A DNA stretch of 21,423 nt, from assembly GCF_025566985.1 (NCBI RefSeq), contig NZ_JAOQJD010000018.1, positions 1-21,423 on the forward strand, read 5' to 3'. Positions 1 to 6,435 of this stretch are shown here, one piece after another. The stretch is from Aedoeadaptatus acetigenes. GTDB lineage: Bacteria; Bacillota; Clostridia; Tissierellales; Peptoniphilaceae. Made by a program: the position numbers and the translations under genes. Positions within the stretch are counted from its first letter, which is position 1. Each line of letters starts with the position of its first letter. Below the pieces are notes generated by a model. That model saw nothing but the letters and a program-made list of their open reading frames with translations. It was not told where the DNA came from and did not search any database.

Positions 1-2
1 CC

Positions 3-731
3 AGCGATACCACCACCATCACCCAATCCACCACCGATCCCGAAAGCGGCCTCTTTCACAAAGGCGAGCACAAAGAAGTCTTTGCCTACACCATCCAAAC
101 CGCCTGCGACGCACACGGATGGATCCTCGCCTGTCAAAGCTTTCCCGGCAACCGCCACGACAGCAGCACCTTCTTCGACTTCCTCCCCAAACTCCAAGCT
201 TTAAAACCGGAAAAACTCGTCATGGACGCCGGCTACAAAACCCCGGCCATCGCCAAAACCCTCCTTGAAAAAGACATCCTGCCCGTCTTCCCCTACACCC
301 GGCCCAAACACAAACCGGCCCTCGACGACCCCTACTACAAACGCGACTTCGTCTACGACGCCTACTACAACTGCTACCTCTGCCCGGAAGAAACCATCCT
401 CCCCTACAGCACCACGACACGTGAAGGATACCGCGAATACAAAAGCAATCCAAAAATCTGCAAAAACTGTCCTACCCTTCACCGTTGCACCGCCAGCAAA
501 AACCATCAAAAAATCGTCACTCGCCACCTCTGGCAAGACGCCCTGGACGTCGCGGAAGACTACCGCTACACCACCCAAGGAAAAGCAGAATACAAACAAC
601 GCAAAGAAACCATCGAACGGCAATTCGGCAGCGCCAAAGAATACCATGGCCTTCGCTACACCAACCAGCGTGGACGAAAGAAAATGGATCTAAAAGCGGT
701 GCTGACCTTTGCATGCATGAACATGAAATAA
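3..731 (+). CDS. IS1182-family transposase, C-terminal part (5' end outside window)
   Basis: This is a DDE transposase fragment. The frame is open from base 3 to the TAA at 729-731 and gives about 242 residues, roughly half of a full IS1182 transposase. Family hallmarks are the DDE-core stretch SDTTTITQSTTDPESGLFHK, the later VMDAGYKT segment carrying a catalytic Asp, and a cysteine cluster (YLCPEE, then CKNCPTLHRC) typical of the C-terminal part of this family. The coding strand is very rich in C and poor in G, unlike most neighbouring genes. The first ATG in the fragment, at 222, is internal and is not the start. Nothing in the visible part is frameshifted, so the gene could be intact upstream. 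Confidence 0.85.
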   Translation, partial: SDTTTITQSTTDPESGLFHKGEHKEVFAYTIQTACDAHGWILACQSFPGNRHDSSTFFDFLPKLQALKPEKLVMDAGYKTPAIAKTLLEKDILPVFPYTRPKHKPALDDPYYKRDFVYDAYYNCYLCPEETILPYSTTTREGYREYKSNPKICKNCPTLHRCTASKNHQKIVTRHLWQDALDVAEDYRYTTQGKAEYKQRKETIERQFGSAKEYHGLRYTNQRGRKKMDLKAVLTFACMNMK

Positions 732-818
732 CTGGCACTAATGATGGATCGAAAAGAGCGGGACGGAGGAGGCGACGGCCCTTCTTTTGCTGATTTATGG
801 AAAAAATACATAAAAAAG

Positions 819-851
819 AGACAAACCCCGAAATTTATTCGGAGTTTGTCT
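819..851 (+). terminator. Hairpin at the end of the IS1182 element
   Basis: Arms at 819-832 and 838-851 pair over 14 positions with one mismatch around a 5-base loop. It lies 88 bases after the transposase stop and is followed by TGCAGTCTGA rather than a T run. It is probably a structural or transcription-limiting hairpin of the element; the missing T run makes intrinsic termination uncertain. Confidence 0.45.
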
Positions 852-860
852 GCAGTCTGA

Positions 861-885
861 GATGCGCACCGACGCATCTTTTTTT
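861..885 (+). terminator. Rho-independent terminator between IS1182 and IS30
   Basis: GATGCG (861-866) pairs with CGCATC (873-878) across a 6-base loop and is followed by seven T (879-885). It would stop + strand transcripts leaving the IS1182 element just before the IS30 left end at 890. Confidence 0.65.
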
Positions 886-889
886 ATGG

Positions 890-914
890 CTTGAATTTAC
901 AATCTAAGTGCAAC
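890..914 (+). repeat. IS30 left terminal inverted repeat (IRL)
   Basis: It begins CTTGAATT and ends AAGTGCAAC. It matches the reverse complement of the right end at about 20 of 25 positions: the outer 8, the inner 9 and three between. It contains TACAAT at 898-903, a -10-like box pointing into the element. Confidence 0.8.
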
Positions 915-935
915 AAAAAATGATCCACCGTTTTC

Positions 936-944
936 TGGTAAAAT
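936..944 (+). promoter_or_regulatory. Probable extended -10 promoter of the IS30 transposase
   Basis: TGGTAAAAT (TG, one base, then TAAAAT) lies 34 bases ahead of the ATG at 979. No good -35 is seen 17 bases upstream, so this would be an extended -10 promoter. Confidence 0.35.
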
Positions 945-978
945 TGTGTCGACGAAAACCAATCAACCAGGAGGAACG

Positions 979-1965
979 ATGAATCATTATTCTCATTTTA
1001 CACTAAAAGAGCGTGAGTTGCTAAAGCATTATATGGATATCGGCTTAAATCAATCTGAGATAGCCATCAAATTAGGACGCAACAAGTCGTCAATTTGCCG
1101 TGAGTTAAAGAGAAACTCTTTACAAGGTAGTTATTTACCTTGTGATGCACAGGCACTTTACACCACTAGAAGAAAAGCATGTCGTCCCCAAAAGAAGTTA
1201 GACGATACCGTCCTTTTCCAAAAGGTAAAGTCTCTATTCTTAGAGCATCAGTGGTCTCCGGAACAGATCGCTGCCCGATTAAAATACGAAGAGAGTGTTT
1301 ATAGCATTAGCTTCACTACAATCTATCGAGCCATTTATTCCGGCCTTTTTGACGAGCCGAATCTCTCTAGGGGCAATAGAGGATGTATTAGAAAATTAAG
1401 ACATCGCGGTAAAACAAGACATACCAAATCCTATGAAGAAAGACGCGGTAAAATCCCAATCACCAATCCCATATCCGAACGACCGGATGCAGCAGAAAAA
1501 AGACAGCGCTTAGGCGATTGGGAAGCGGATACGGTGGCAGGTAAAACCGGCAAGGCATGTCTACTCACACTAACTGATCGGAAGAGTCGCTACCTACTTT
1601 GTCGGAAAATTCCAAAGAAGAACGCCCAATGTGTTAAGCAAGCCATGATTGAACTGTTGAAAGATGAACCCCTTCAAAGCATCACGCCCGATAGAGGGAA
1701 AGAATTTTCAAAACATCCAGAAATTTCACAGCAACTTTCTCTCGTAGAATTCTATTTTCCGTTGCCCCATCACCCATGGCAAAGAGGAACCAACGAGAAT
1801 ACAAATGGACTATTGAGAGAATACTTTCCAAAAACAAAAGATATTGACCAATCGGATAGCTACATTGAAGCGAAAATAGAAGAGATCAATCGTCGCCCGC
1901 GTAAATGTTTAAACTGGAAAACGCCTTATGAGGTTTACCATTCAGTAGAGTTGCACTTGACTTGA
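979..1965 (+). CDS. IS30-family transposase
   Basis: The gene encodes a 328-residue DDE transposase. The N-terminus (MNHYSHFTLKERELL, then NQSEIAIKLGRNKSSICREL) is the helix-turn-helix that binds the inverted repeats. The catalytic core shows the first Asp in GDWEADTV, the second in TPDRGKEF and the Glu in RGTNENTNGLLREYF. Family members usually read DNGKEF at the second position, so the Arg there is a small deviation. The start is set at 979 because AGGAGG (969-974) sits four bases ahead; an in-frame GTG at 946 is upstream of this site and is rejected. The stop lies inside the right inverted repeat. The frame is undamaged, so the enzyme is likely active. Confidence 0.93.
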   Translation: MNHYSHFTLKERELLKHYMDIGLNQSEIAIKLGRNKSSICRELKRNSLQGSYLPCDAQALYTTRRKACRPQKKLDDTVLFQKVKSLFLEHQWSPEQIAARLKYEESVYSISFTTIYRAIYSGLFDEPNLSRGNRGCIRKLRHRGKTRHTKSYEERRGKIPITNPISERPDAAEKRQRLGDWEADTVAGKTGKACLLTLTDRKSRYLLCRKIPKKNAQCVKQAMIELLKDEPLQSITPDRGKEFSKHPEISQQLSLVEFYFPLPHHPWQRGTNENTNGLLREYFPKTKDIDQSDSYIEAKIEEINRRPRKCLNWKTPYEVYHSVELHLT

Positions 1966-2573
1966 CAATTCAAGTCGTAAATAAAGGTGTTTGCCCGTTG
2001 AATTACCACATCTTCCGTGGGCTTATCCATGGAATTTTTTTCCACCTTGGCGATGGCATGGACCACATCCATCCCTTCCACCACTTGGCCGAAGACGGTG
2101 TGCTTGCCGTCGAGCCAGAAGGCGCCGCCGGCGTTTTTGTAACCGTCGATGACATCGGCGGTGTAGCCGTATCTTTCTCCCGCATCTTTCATCTGGCGGA
2201 GAATGTCGTCGCTCACGGCCGGGCCCTGAACGATGAAGAATTGACTGCCGTTGGTGTTCGGGCCGGCATTGGCCATGGAAAGGGCGCCGACGAGGTTTCT
2301 GTATTCGGGGGTGCATTCATCTTCGAAGCCCTTGCCCCAAATGCTTTCGCCGCCGCGGCCCGTGCCCGTGGGGTCTCCCCCTTGAATCATGAAGTCGTCG
2401 ATGACGCGGTGAAAAATAATGCCGTCGTAGTAGCCTCGATCCACGAGGGTGGTGAAGTTTTCTACGGCTTTCGGCGCCGCGTCGGGGAAAAGGCGCAGGG
2501 TAATGTCGCCGAGGGTGGTGATGAGTTTCACCATGGTGTCGCCGGTTTTCGGCGCTTCCAGTTGTTTTAACAT
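1935..2573 (-). CDS. Cyclophilin-type peptidyl-prolyl cis-trans isomerase, C-terminus replaced by IS30 sequence
   Basis: This enzyme catalyses proline cis-trans isomerisation and is probably cytoplasmic, as no signal peptide is seen. The cyclophilin fold is clear: FHRVIDDFMIQGGDPTGTG (residues 54-72, with the catalytic HR), SMANAGPNTNGSQFFI (99-114) and LDGKHTVFGQV (154-164). A roughly 30-residue insertion (about 121-150) is a common variant in Firmicutes. The start at 2573 follows AAGGAG, one base after the map stop, so translation is coupled to map. An internal Met at residue 14 begins the conserved domain. Residues from about 201 to 212 (LNCQVKCNSTEW) are encoded by the IS30 right repeat, so the native tail is lost. 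The core domain is complete and activity is probably kept. Confidence 0.9.
   Translation of the reverse strand: MLKQLEAPKTGDTMVKLITTLGDITLRLFPDAAPKAVENFTTLVDRGYYDGIIFHRVIDDFMIQGGDPTGTGRGGESIWGKGFEDECTPEYRNLVGALSMANAGPNTNGSQFFIVQGPAVSDDILRQMKDAGERYGYTADVIDGYKNAGGAFWLDGKHTVFGQVVEGMDVVHAIAKVEKNSMDKPTEDVVIQRANTFIYDLNCQVKCNSTEW
1950..1974 (+). repeat. IS30 right terminal inverted repeat (IRR)
   Basis: This is the reverse complement partner of 890-914. It carries an outward-facing TTGACA at 1962-1967. It also supplies the last codons and the stop of the cyclophilin reading frame that enters it from the right on the minus strand. Confidence 0.8.
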
Positions 2574-2574
2574 G

Positions 2575-3327
2575 TCAGTCTCCTTGTTCTGTCAAGACGA
2601 TGACGCCGTCTTTGGTCACCGCCAGGGTGTGTTCGTATTGGCAGGACAGAGAGCCGTCGCGGGTGCGGGCGGTCCAGCCGTTGTCGTCCATGGCAATGGG
2701 CCAGTCGCCGGCATTGATCATGGGCTCGATGGTAAATACCATGCCTTCTTCCAGGCGCATGCCCCGGTTGGGCTTGCCGTAGTGAAGGACTTGGGGATCT
2801 TCGTGCATGTTTTTTCCGATGCCGTGGCCCACGAAATCCCGCACCACGGAAAAGCCGTTGGCTTCGGCATGGCTTTGGATGATGTGTCCGATGTCGCCGA
2901 GGCGCGTGCCGGGTTTTACGATGTCGATGGCCTTATACAAACATTCCTTGGTGACGGTCATGAGCTTTTTGCCTTCGTCGCTTAAATTGCCCACGGCGTA
3001 ACTCCAGGCGGAATCGGCCAGGTAGCCGTCCACATTGACCACCATGTCGATGGTCAGAAGATCGCCGTCTTTCAGCTTCCGCTCGCTTGGAAAGCCGTGG
3101 CAGATTTCGTCGTTTACCGAGGCGCAAATGCTGAAGGGAAAGCCCTGATAGCCTTTTTGTTCCGGGTAGCCGCCCCGGTCGGTGATAAATTTTTCAACGA
3201 AGCGGTCCAGTTCCAAGGTGCTTACCCCGGGCTTCACTTCTTCGCGGAGGGCGCGGTGCACTTGGATCAGGAGATCCGCCGCTGTTTGCATTTTTTCGAT
3301 TTCTTTTTCCGTCTTTATAATAATCAA
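2575..3327 (-). CDS. map: Type I methionine aminopeptidase
   Basis: The enzyme removes the initiator methionine from nascent proteins using two metal ions. All five metal ligands of the family are present: D94, D105 (IDMVVNVDGYLADSAW), H168 (FVGHGIG), E201 (FTIEPM) and E232 (CQYEHT). The substrate histidine H77 (CHGFP) is also present. The start is a TTG at 3327, preceded by GGGAGG seven bases upstream, and gives 250 residues, the normal size. A longer frame starting at 3378 would lie inside the upstream gene and lacks a ribosome site. The TTG overlaps the TGA of the TPR gene (TTGA), and the cyclophilin start follows the map stop by one base. The three genes therefore form one tightly coupled operon. 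Confidence 0.95.
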   Translation of the reverse strand: MIIIKTEKEIEKMQTAADLLIQVHRALREEVKPGVSTLELDRFVEKFITDRGGYPEQKGYQGFPFSICASVNDEICHGFPSERKLKDGDLLTIDMVVNVDGYLADSAWSYAVGNLSDEGKKLMTVTKECLYKAIDIVKPGTRLGDIGHIIQSHAEANGFSVVRDFVGHGIGKNMHEDPQVLHYGKPNRGMRLEEGMVFTIEPMINAGDWPIAMDDNGWTARTRDGSLSCQYEHTLAVTKDGVIVLTEQGD

Positions 3328-4217
3328 TCTTCTACCTCCCGGACGATGTCTTTCAGATCCACATCCCTCGACGCCCACAGCTTCGCGTGGGGATTGATGG
3401 CGATGGCCCGCTTTAAATCGCGAATCGCCGCCTCTTTTTCTCCCAAGCGCATGTGGCTACACGAGCGATTGTAGTATAAATTTACGCTGTTTAGGTTTTT
3501 TTCGATGCCTTCGGTTAATATGGCGATGGCTTTTTCCGGCGCTTTCATGCGCAAGTAAATGGCCGACATATTTAAATAAGTCGGCGCATAGTTCTCATCC
3601 AAAGCCAAGGCGTCTTCGTAGGCGGCCAGGGCCTTTTCGTTTTTAAAGGTCTTTTGGTAGATGACTCCCAGATTGTAATAGCCGATGCTGTAAGCCGGGG
3701 ACAGGGCCACGGCTTTTTCGGCGAGGGCCAGGGCTTTTTTGTACTCTTTTCGCTCTTCGTAAATGGAAGCCATGTCGGAATAGACCACACCGTTGTCGGG
3801 AACCAACTCGGCGCAGCGCTCGAAAAGTTCCAAAGCCCGATCTTTGTAGCCGATTCGGTCGTTTAAGAGAGCCAATTCGTAGCAGGCGCTTTCGTAATCG
3901 GGATCGATCATCAGGGCGTATTCGAAATGGCCCACCGCTTCCACGATGTCGCCTTCTTCTTGGGCGAAAACCCCTAAGCCGTATTCCGCGCCGGCGTATT
4001 CGCCCAGGCGCTGAATCTTGCGGTAATACTTCGCTGCCTGCGTCCTTTTGTCTTCTTGCCAATAGAGGTCCGCAATGGCAAAATACACATTGGCCAGCTC
4101 TTCCTTGTTCGGCGCAAAGTCCACCGCCTTTAAATAGGCGTTTAACGCTTCTTTATTGTCGCCTGCATCAAGAAAATCTCTCGCTAAAATCTGATAATTT
4201 TTCCATTTATCTACCAT
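3324..4217 (-). CDS. Tetratricopeptide repeat (TPR) protein
   Basis: This is a 297-residue protein made almost entirely of TPR units of about 34 residues. About seven to eight can be counted, for example VYFAIADLYWQEDKRTQAAK, VVYSDMASIYEERKEYKKAL, SIGYYNLGVIYQKTFKNEKA and APTYLNMSAIYLRMKAPEKA. No signal peptide or membrane segment is visible, so it is probably a cytoplasmic scaffold for protein-protein contacts. It leads the operon with map and cyclophilin, both acting on new or folding proteins, which hints at a role in protein maturation; that is inference only. GGGAGG lies six bases before the ATG at 4217, right after an extended -10 promoter. Confidence 0.85.
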   Translation of the reverse strand: MVDKWKNYQILARDFLDAGDNKEALNAYLKAVDFAPNKEELANVYFAIADLYWQEDKRTQAAKYYRKIQRLGEYAGAEYGLGVFAQEEGDIVEAVGHFEYALMIDPDYESACYELALLNDRIGYKDRALELFERCAELVPDNGVVYSDMASIYEERKEYKKALALAEKAVALSPAYSIGYYNLGVIYQKTFKNEKALAAYEDALALDENYAPTYLNMSAIYLRMKAPEKAIAILTEGIEKNLNSVNLYYNRSCSHMRLGEKEAAIRDLKRAIAINPHAKLWASRDVDLKDIVREVED

Positions 4218-4234
4218 CGTCGCCTCCCGATGGT

Positions 4235-4243
4235 ATTATACCA
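4235..4243 (-). promoter_or_regulatory. Extended -10 promoter of the TPR-map-ppi operon
   Basis: On the minus strand TGGTATAAT (TG, one base, consensus TATAAT) lies 17 bases ahead of the ATG. No clear -35 is present at the usual distance, which falls in the end of the ATPase gene. The leader would be only about ten bases long and would start at the ribosome site. Confidence 0.45.
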
Positions 4244-4246
4244 CAG

Positions 4247-6313
4247 TTAGCTTCGTCCCTTGTATTTCAAAAGGCTCATGGCGATAGTCACGCAGATCAA
4301 GGATACGCCCACGTCGGCGAAGACGGCGAGCCACAAACCGGCGATATTCAGCATGTTTAATACCACGACAAGCACTTTGACGAGGAGGGCGAATACGATG
4401 TTGCCGTAGCAAATTTTTCGCGTTTGTTTCGATAGATCGAATAGGAAGGGAATGCGGCCGATGTCGTCGCCTAAAATGACCACGTCGGCGGTTTCGATGG
4501 CCATGTCCGAGCCGCCGGTGCCCATGGCGATGCCCACGTCGCTTTTGGCGAGAACCGGGGCATCGTTAATGCCGTCGCCCACGTAAACCACTTTTTCATT
4601 TCGTTTCAACGCCCGGTTCAATGCCTCCACCTTTTCGCCGGGAAGAAGTCCGCCCACGCTTTCGTCGATGCCCAGCTCTTTGCCGACGGCATCTACCAAT
4701 TCCTTTTTGTCGCCGGAGAAGAGATACGTCTTCAGGAAACCGGATAATTTTTTCAGCGCCTCTTTCACGCCGGGTTTCACGGAGTCGGAAAAAACGATTC
4801 GACCCAGAAGCTCCCCGTCTTTCACGATATAGACCGACGTCTTCGGGATGCTTTGGAGGGGATTTTCCACACCCATGGCTTGAAGCATGGCGTCGTTTCC
4901 GGCGGCGACGATCTTGCCGTCGACGGTGCAGGAAATGCCTTTACCGGAAAGCTCCCGATAATTCTCCGGCGTACCCTGCGGTGTAGCCTTTTCCAAAATG
5001 GAACGGGCGATGGGGTGATTGGAGTATTGTTCCGCCGTGGCGGCCAGGGCAAGGAGATCTTCTTCCGTTCCCTTTAACACATCCACTTGTGCCAAGGTGA
5101 AATTCCCGTCGGTGAGGGTGCCGGTTTTATCGAAGGCAATAGCGTCGGCATCGGCCAAGGCTTCAAGAGACGTGGAGCCTTTAATAAACATGCCGTCTTT
5201 CGAGGCACGGCCCACGCCGGCAAACATGGATAGGGGCACGGAAAGCACCAAGGCGCAGGGACAGGAAATAATCAGAAAGGCACAGGCCTTGTAGATCCAC
5301 GTGTTCCAGTCCCCTGAAAATGCCAGAGGCGGCAGGACGGCAACGAGTACCGCCAGGGCCACCACCACCGGCGTATAAATGGAGGCGAAGCGGGTGATCC
5401 AGGCTTCGGTCTTGCCCTTGTTTAAGCGTGCGTCGGCGACAAGGCCTTGAATCTTTGCCATAGTGGATTCCCCGGCCACTTTCGTCACCCGCACCTTGAA
5501 GGCGCCGTCTAAAGCGATGGCACCGGCCATCATGTCCGCCCCTTCTTTCGCATAAATGGGCGCGGATTCGCCGGTCATGTGTTGATTGGAAATGTGGCCT
5601 TCCCCTTCCATCACTTCGCCGTCGGCGGCCAAGGTGTCTCCCGCGCGCAGGATAATCGTATCACCGACGGCGACATCTTCCGCCGCCACTTCAACGACGG
5701 CACCGTCCTTTTCCACATGGGCCGTGTCTTCATCGCGGGCCAATAGGCTCTCCACGGATTCCGTGGCGCGATCCAGGGCGTAGTCCTGCAGGGCTTCGCC
5801 GAGGCGGTAGAAGAGGAGCACGCCCAAAGCTTCTCCGTGTTCGCCGATGTAAAAAGCGGCGACAGAGGCCACGCTCATTAAAAAATTTTCGTCGAAGACT
5901 TCGCCGTTTTTTATGCCCTTCACGGCGCTTTTAAATATATCGAAGCCCGCGGCGATTAAAAGAATCCCCCACAAGGCCGTTTGAAAACGCCCTTTATAAA
6001 CAAATTGCACCAAAAGAGCGGCCATAACGGCACTTGCGATGGCGAAGATTTCTTTTTTCAGATCGCCTTCCTCTCCTTCACCGTGTTCGTGATGGCCCTT
6101 TTCGCCTGCATTTTTTTCCACGACCACGACGCCGTCCTCGATACTGTCCACCAGTTGTTGCAGCTCTTGTGTTGAGATCCCGCCGTCTACCACCAAACGC
6201 TTGGAAATAAAATCCAGCTTGGCTTCGGCGACCTGGGGCAATTCGCCGACGCGGGCTTCGATTTTCGCCGCGCAGTTGGCGCAATTTAAATTTTTTAATT
6301 CATAGGTACGCAT
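4247..6313 (-). CDS. Heavy-metal P1B-type ATPase, Zn/Cd/Pb exporter type
   Basis: This is a 688-residue ATP-driven metal exporter of the inner membrane. In order it shows an N-terminal metal-binding domain with CANC (C11, C14) and a His/Glu-rich linker (HHEHGEGEEGD, 74-84). The first membrane segments follow, then the actuator motif MTGES (246-250) and the transport motif SCPC (350-353). The phosphorylation site DKTGTLT (D395), the nucleotide-domain HP (433-434), the hinge GDGINDAP (579-586) and two last helices complete it. The Asp in FADVG (D667) marks the ZntA/CadA subgroup. However, the downstream Asn expected in that helix reads Ile (VTIAMSLL), so metal specificity cannot be fixed. GGAGG precedes the ATG by seven bases. 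The gene is single, with its own promoter and operator. No metal-responsive regulator gene is in the window. Confidence 0.92.
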   Translation of the reverse strand: MRTYELKNLNCANCAAKIEARVGELPQVAEAKLDFISKRLVVDGGISTQELQQLVDSIEDGVVVVEKNAGEKGHHEHGEGEEGDLKKEIFAIASAVMAALLVQFVYKGRFQTALWGILLIAAGFDIFKSAVKGIKNGEVFDENFLMSVASVAAFYIGEHGEALGVLLFYRLGEALQDYALDRATESVESLLARDEDTAHVEKDGAVVEVAAEDVAVGDTIILRAGDTLAADGEVMEGEGHISNQHMTGESAPIYAKEGADMMAGAIALDGAFKVRVTKVAGESTMAKIQGLVADARLNKGKTEAWITRFASIYTPVVVALAVLVAVLPPLAFSGDWNTWIYKACAFLIISCPCALVLSVPLSMFAGVGRASKDGMFIKGSTSLEALADADAIAFDKTGTLTDGNFTLAQVDVLKGTEEDLLALAATAEQYSNHPIARSILEKATPQGTPENYRELSGKGISCTVDGKIVAAGNDAMLQAMGVENPLQSIPKTSVYIVKDGELLGRIVFSDSVKPGVKEALKKLSGFLKTYLFSGDKKELVDAVGKELGIDESVGGLLPGEKVEALNRALKRNEKVVYVGDGINDAPVLAKSDVGIAMGTGGSDMAIETADVVILGDDIGRIPFLFDLSKQTRKICYGNIVFALLVKVLVVVLNMLNIAGLWLAVFADVGVSLICVTIAMSLLKYKGRS

Positions 6314-6328
6314 ATATTTACCTCCATT

Positions 6329-6350
6329 TACATGTTTACTTGCTCATGTA
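6329..6350 (-). promoter_or_regulatory. ArsR/SmtB-like operator of the metal ATPase
   Basis: This is an inverted repeat with outer arms TACATG and CATGTA. Its inner part, ATGAGCAAGTAAACA on the minus strand, matches the ATGAACAAATATTCA type of ArsR/SmtB-family zinc/cadmium sites at 11 of 15 positions (that reference is from memory). It starts one base after the -10 box, where a bound repressor would block transcription. The regulator itself is not in the window. Confidence 0.5.
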
Positions 6351-6351
6351 T

Positions 6352-6380
6352 AGTGTACCTGCTTCCCTTTTTCATGTCAA
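6352..6380 (-). promoter_or_regulatory. Sigma-A-type promoter of the metal ATPase
   Basis: TTGACA (6375-6380), a 17-base spacer and TACACT (6352-6357) read on the minus strand. The -35 is perfect. It lies directly after the terminator of the nitroreductase gene, so the ATPase is independently transcribed. Confidence 0.75.
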
Positions 6381-6381
6381 C

Positions 6382-6408
6382 AAAAAAAGAAGCGCCTCTC
6401 GACGCTCC
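6382..6408 (-). terminator. Rho-independent terminator after the nitroreductase gene
   Basis: A 6-bp stem (6403-6408 with 6389-6394, one G-U pair) and an 8-base loop are followed by seven T on the minus strand. It ends the PAP2-nitroreductase transcript immediately ahead of the ATPase -35 box. Confidence 0.6.
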
Positions 6409-6435
6409 TTCCCTATTCTGATTGGATTGTTTCTA

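Larger units (their letters stand above)
1..860 (+). mobile_element. IS1182-family insertion sequence, 3' portion
   Basis: The window opens inside this element. It consists of the C-terminal part of an IS1182-type transposase gene, about 85 bases of non-coding sequence, and a 14-bp imperfect hairpin at 819-851 followed by a short tail. The outer end at about 860 is an estimate, because the 5' inverted repeat lies outside the window and no terminal repeat can be matched. A T-tailed hairpin at 861-885 and then the IS30 left end follow directly. Confidence 0.7.
890..1974 (+). mobile_element. IS30-family insertion sequence, complete copy
   Basis: The element is 1085 bp and is bounded by imperfect 25-bp inverted repeats (890-914 and 1950-1974). 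It carries one transposase gene, and size and architecture are normal for IS30. The bases immediately outside (ATGG on the left, TCGT on the right) do not form a matching 2-3 bp target duplication, which suggests a rearrangement after insertion or different origins of the two flanks. The right end lies in the last codons of the cyclophilin gene. The last 132 bases recur, inverted and identical, at 21292-21423. Confidence 0.9.

Noticed and set aside
201..647. Minus-strand open frame opposite the IS1182 transposase
   Set aside because: Its product is a low-complexity Val/Phe/Gly string produced by the C-rich coding strand opposite; it lacks a start context and motifs.
1962..2570. Long plus-strand open frame opposite the cyclophilin gene
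   Set aside because: It mirrors a recognisable cyclophilin gene, has no ribosome site and encodes no known motif; such long antisense frames are expected here from the codon bias of the GC-rich core.
3328..3378. Longer N-terminus for methionine aminopeptidase
   Set aside because: The extra 17 residues lie inside the TPR gene in another frame, lack a ribosome site and exceed the normal family length.
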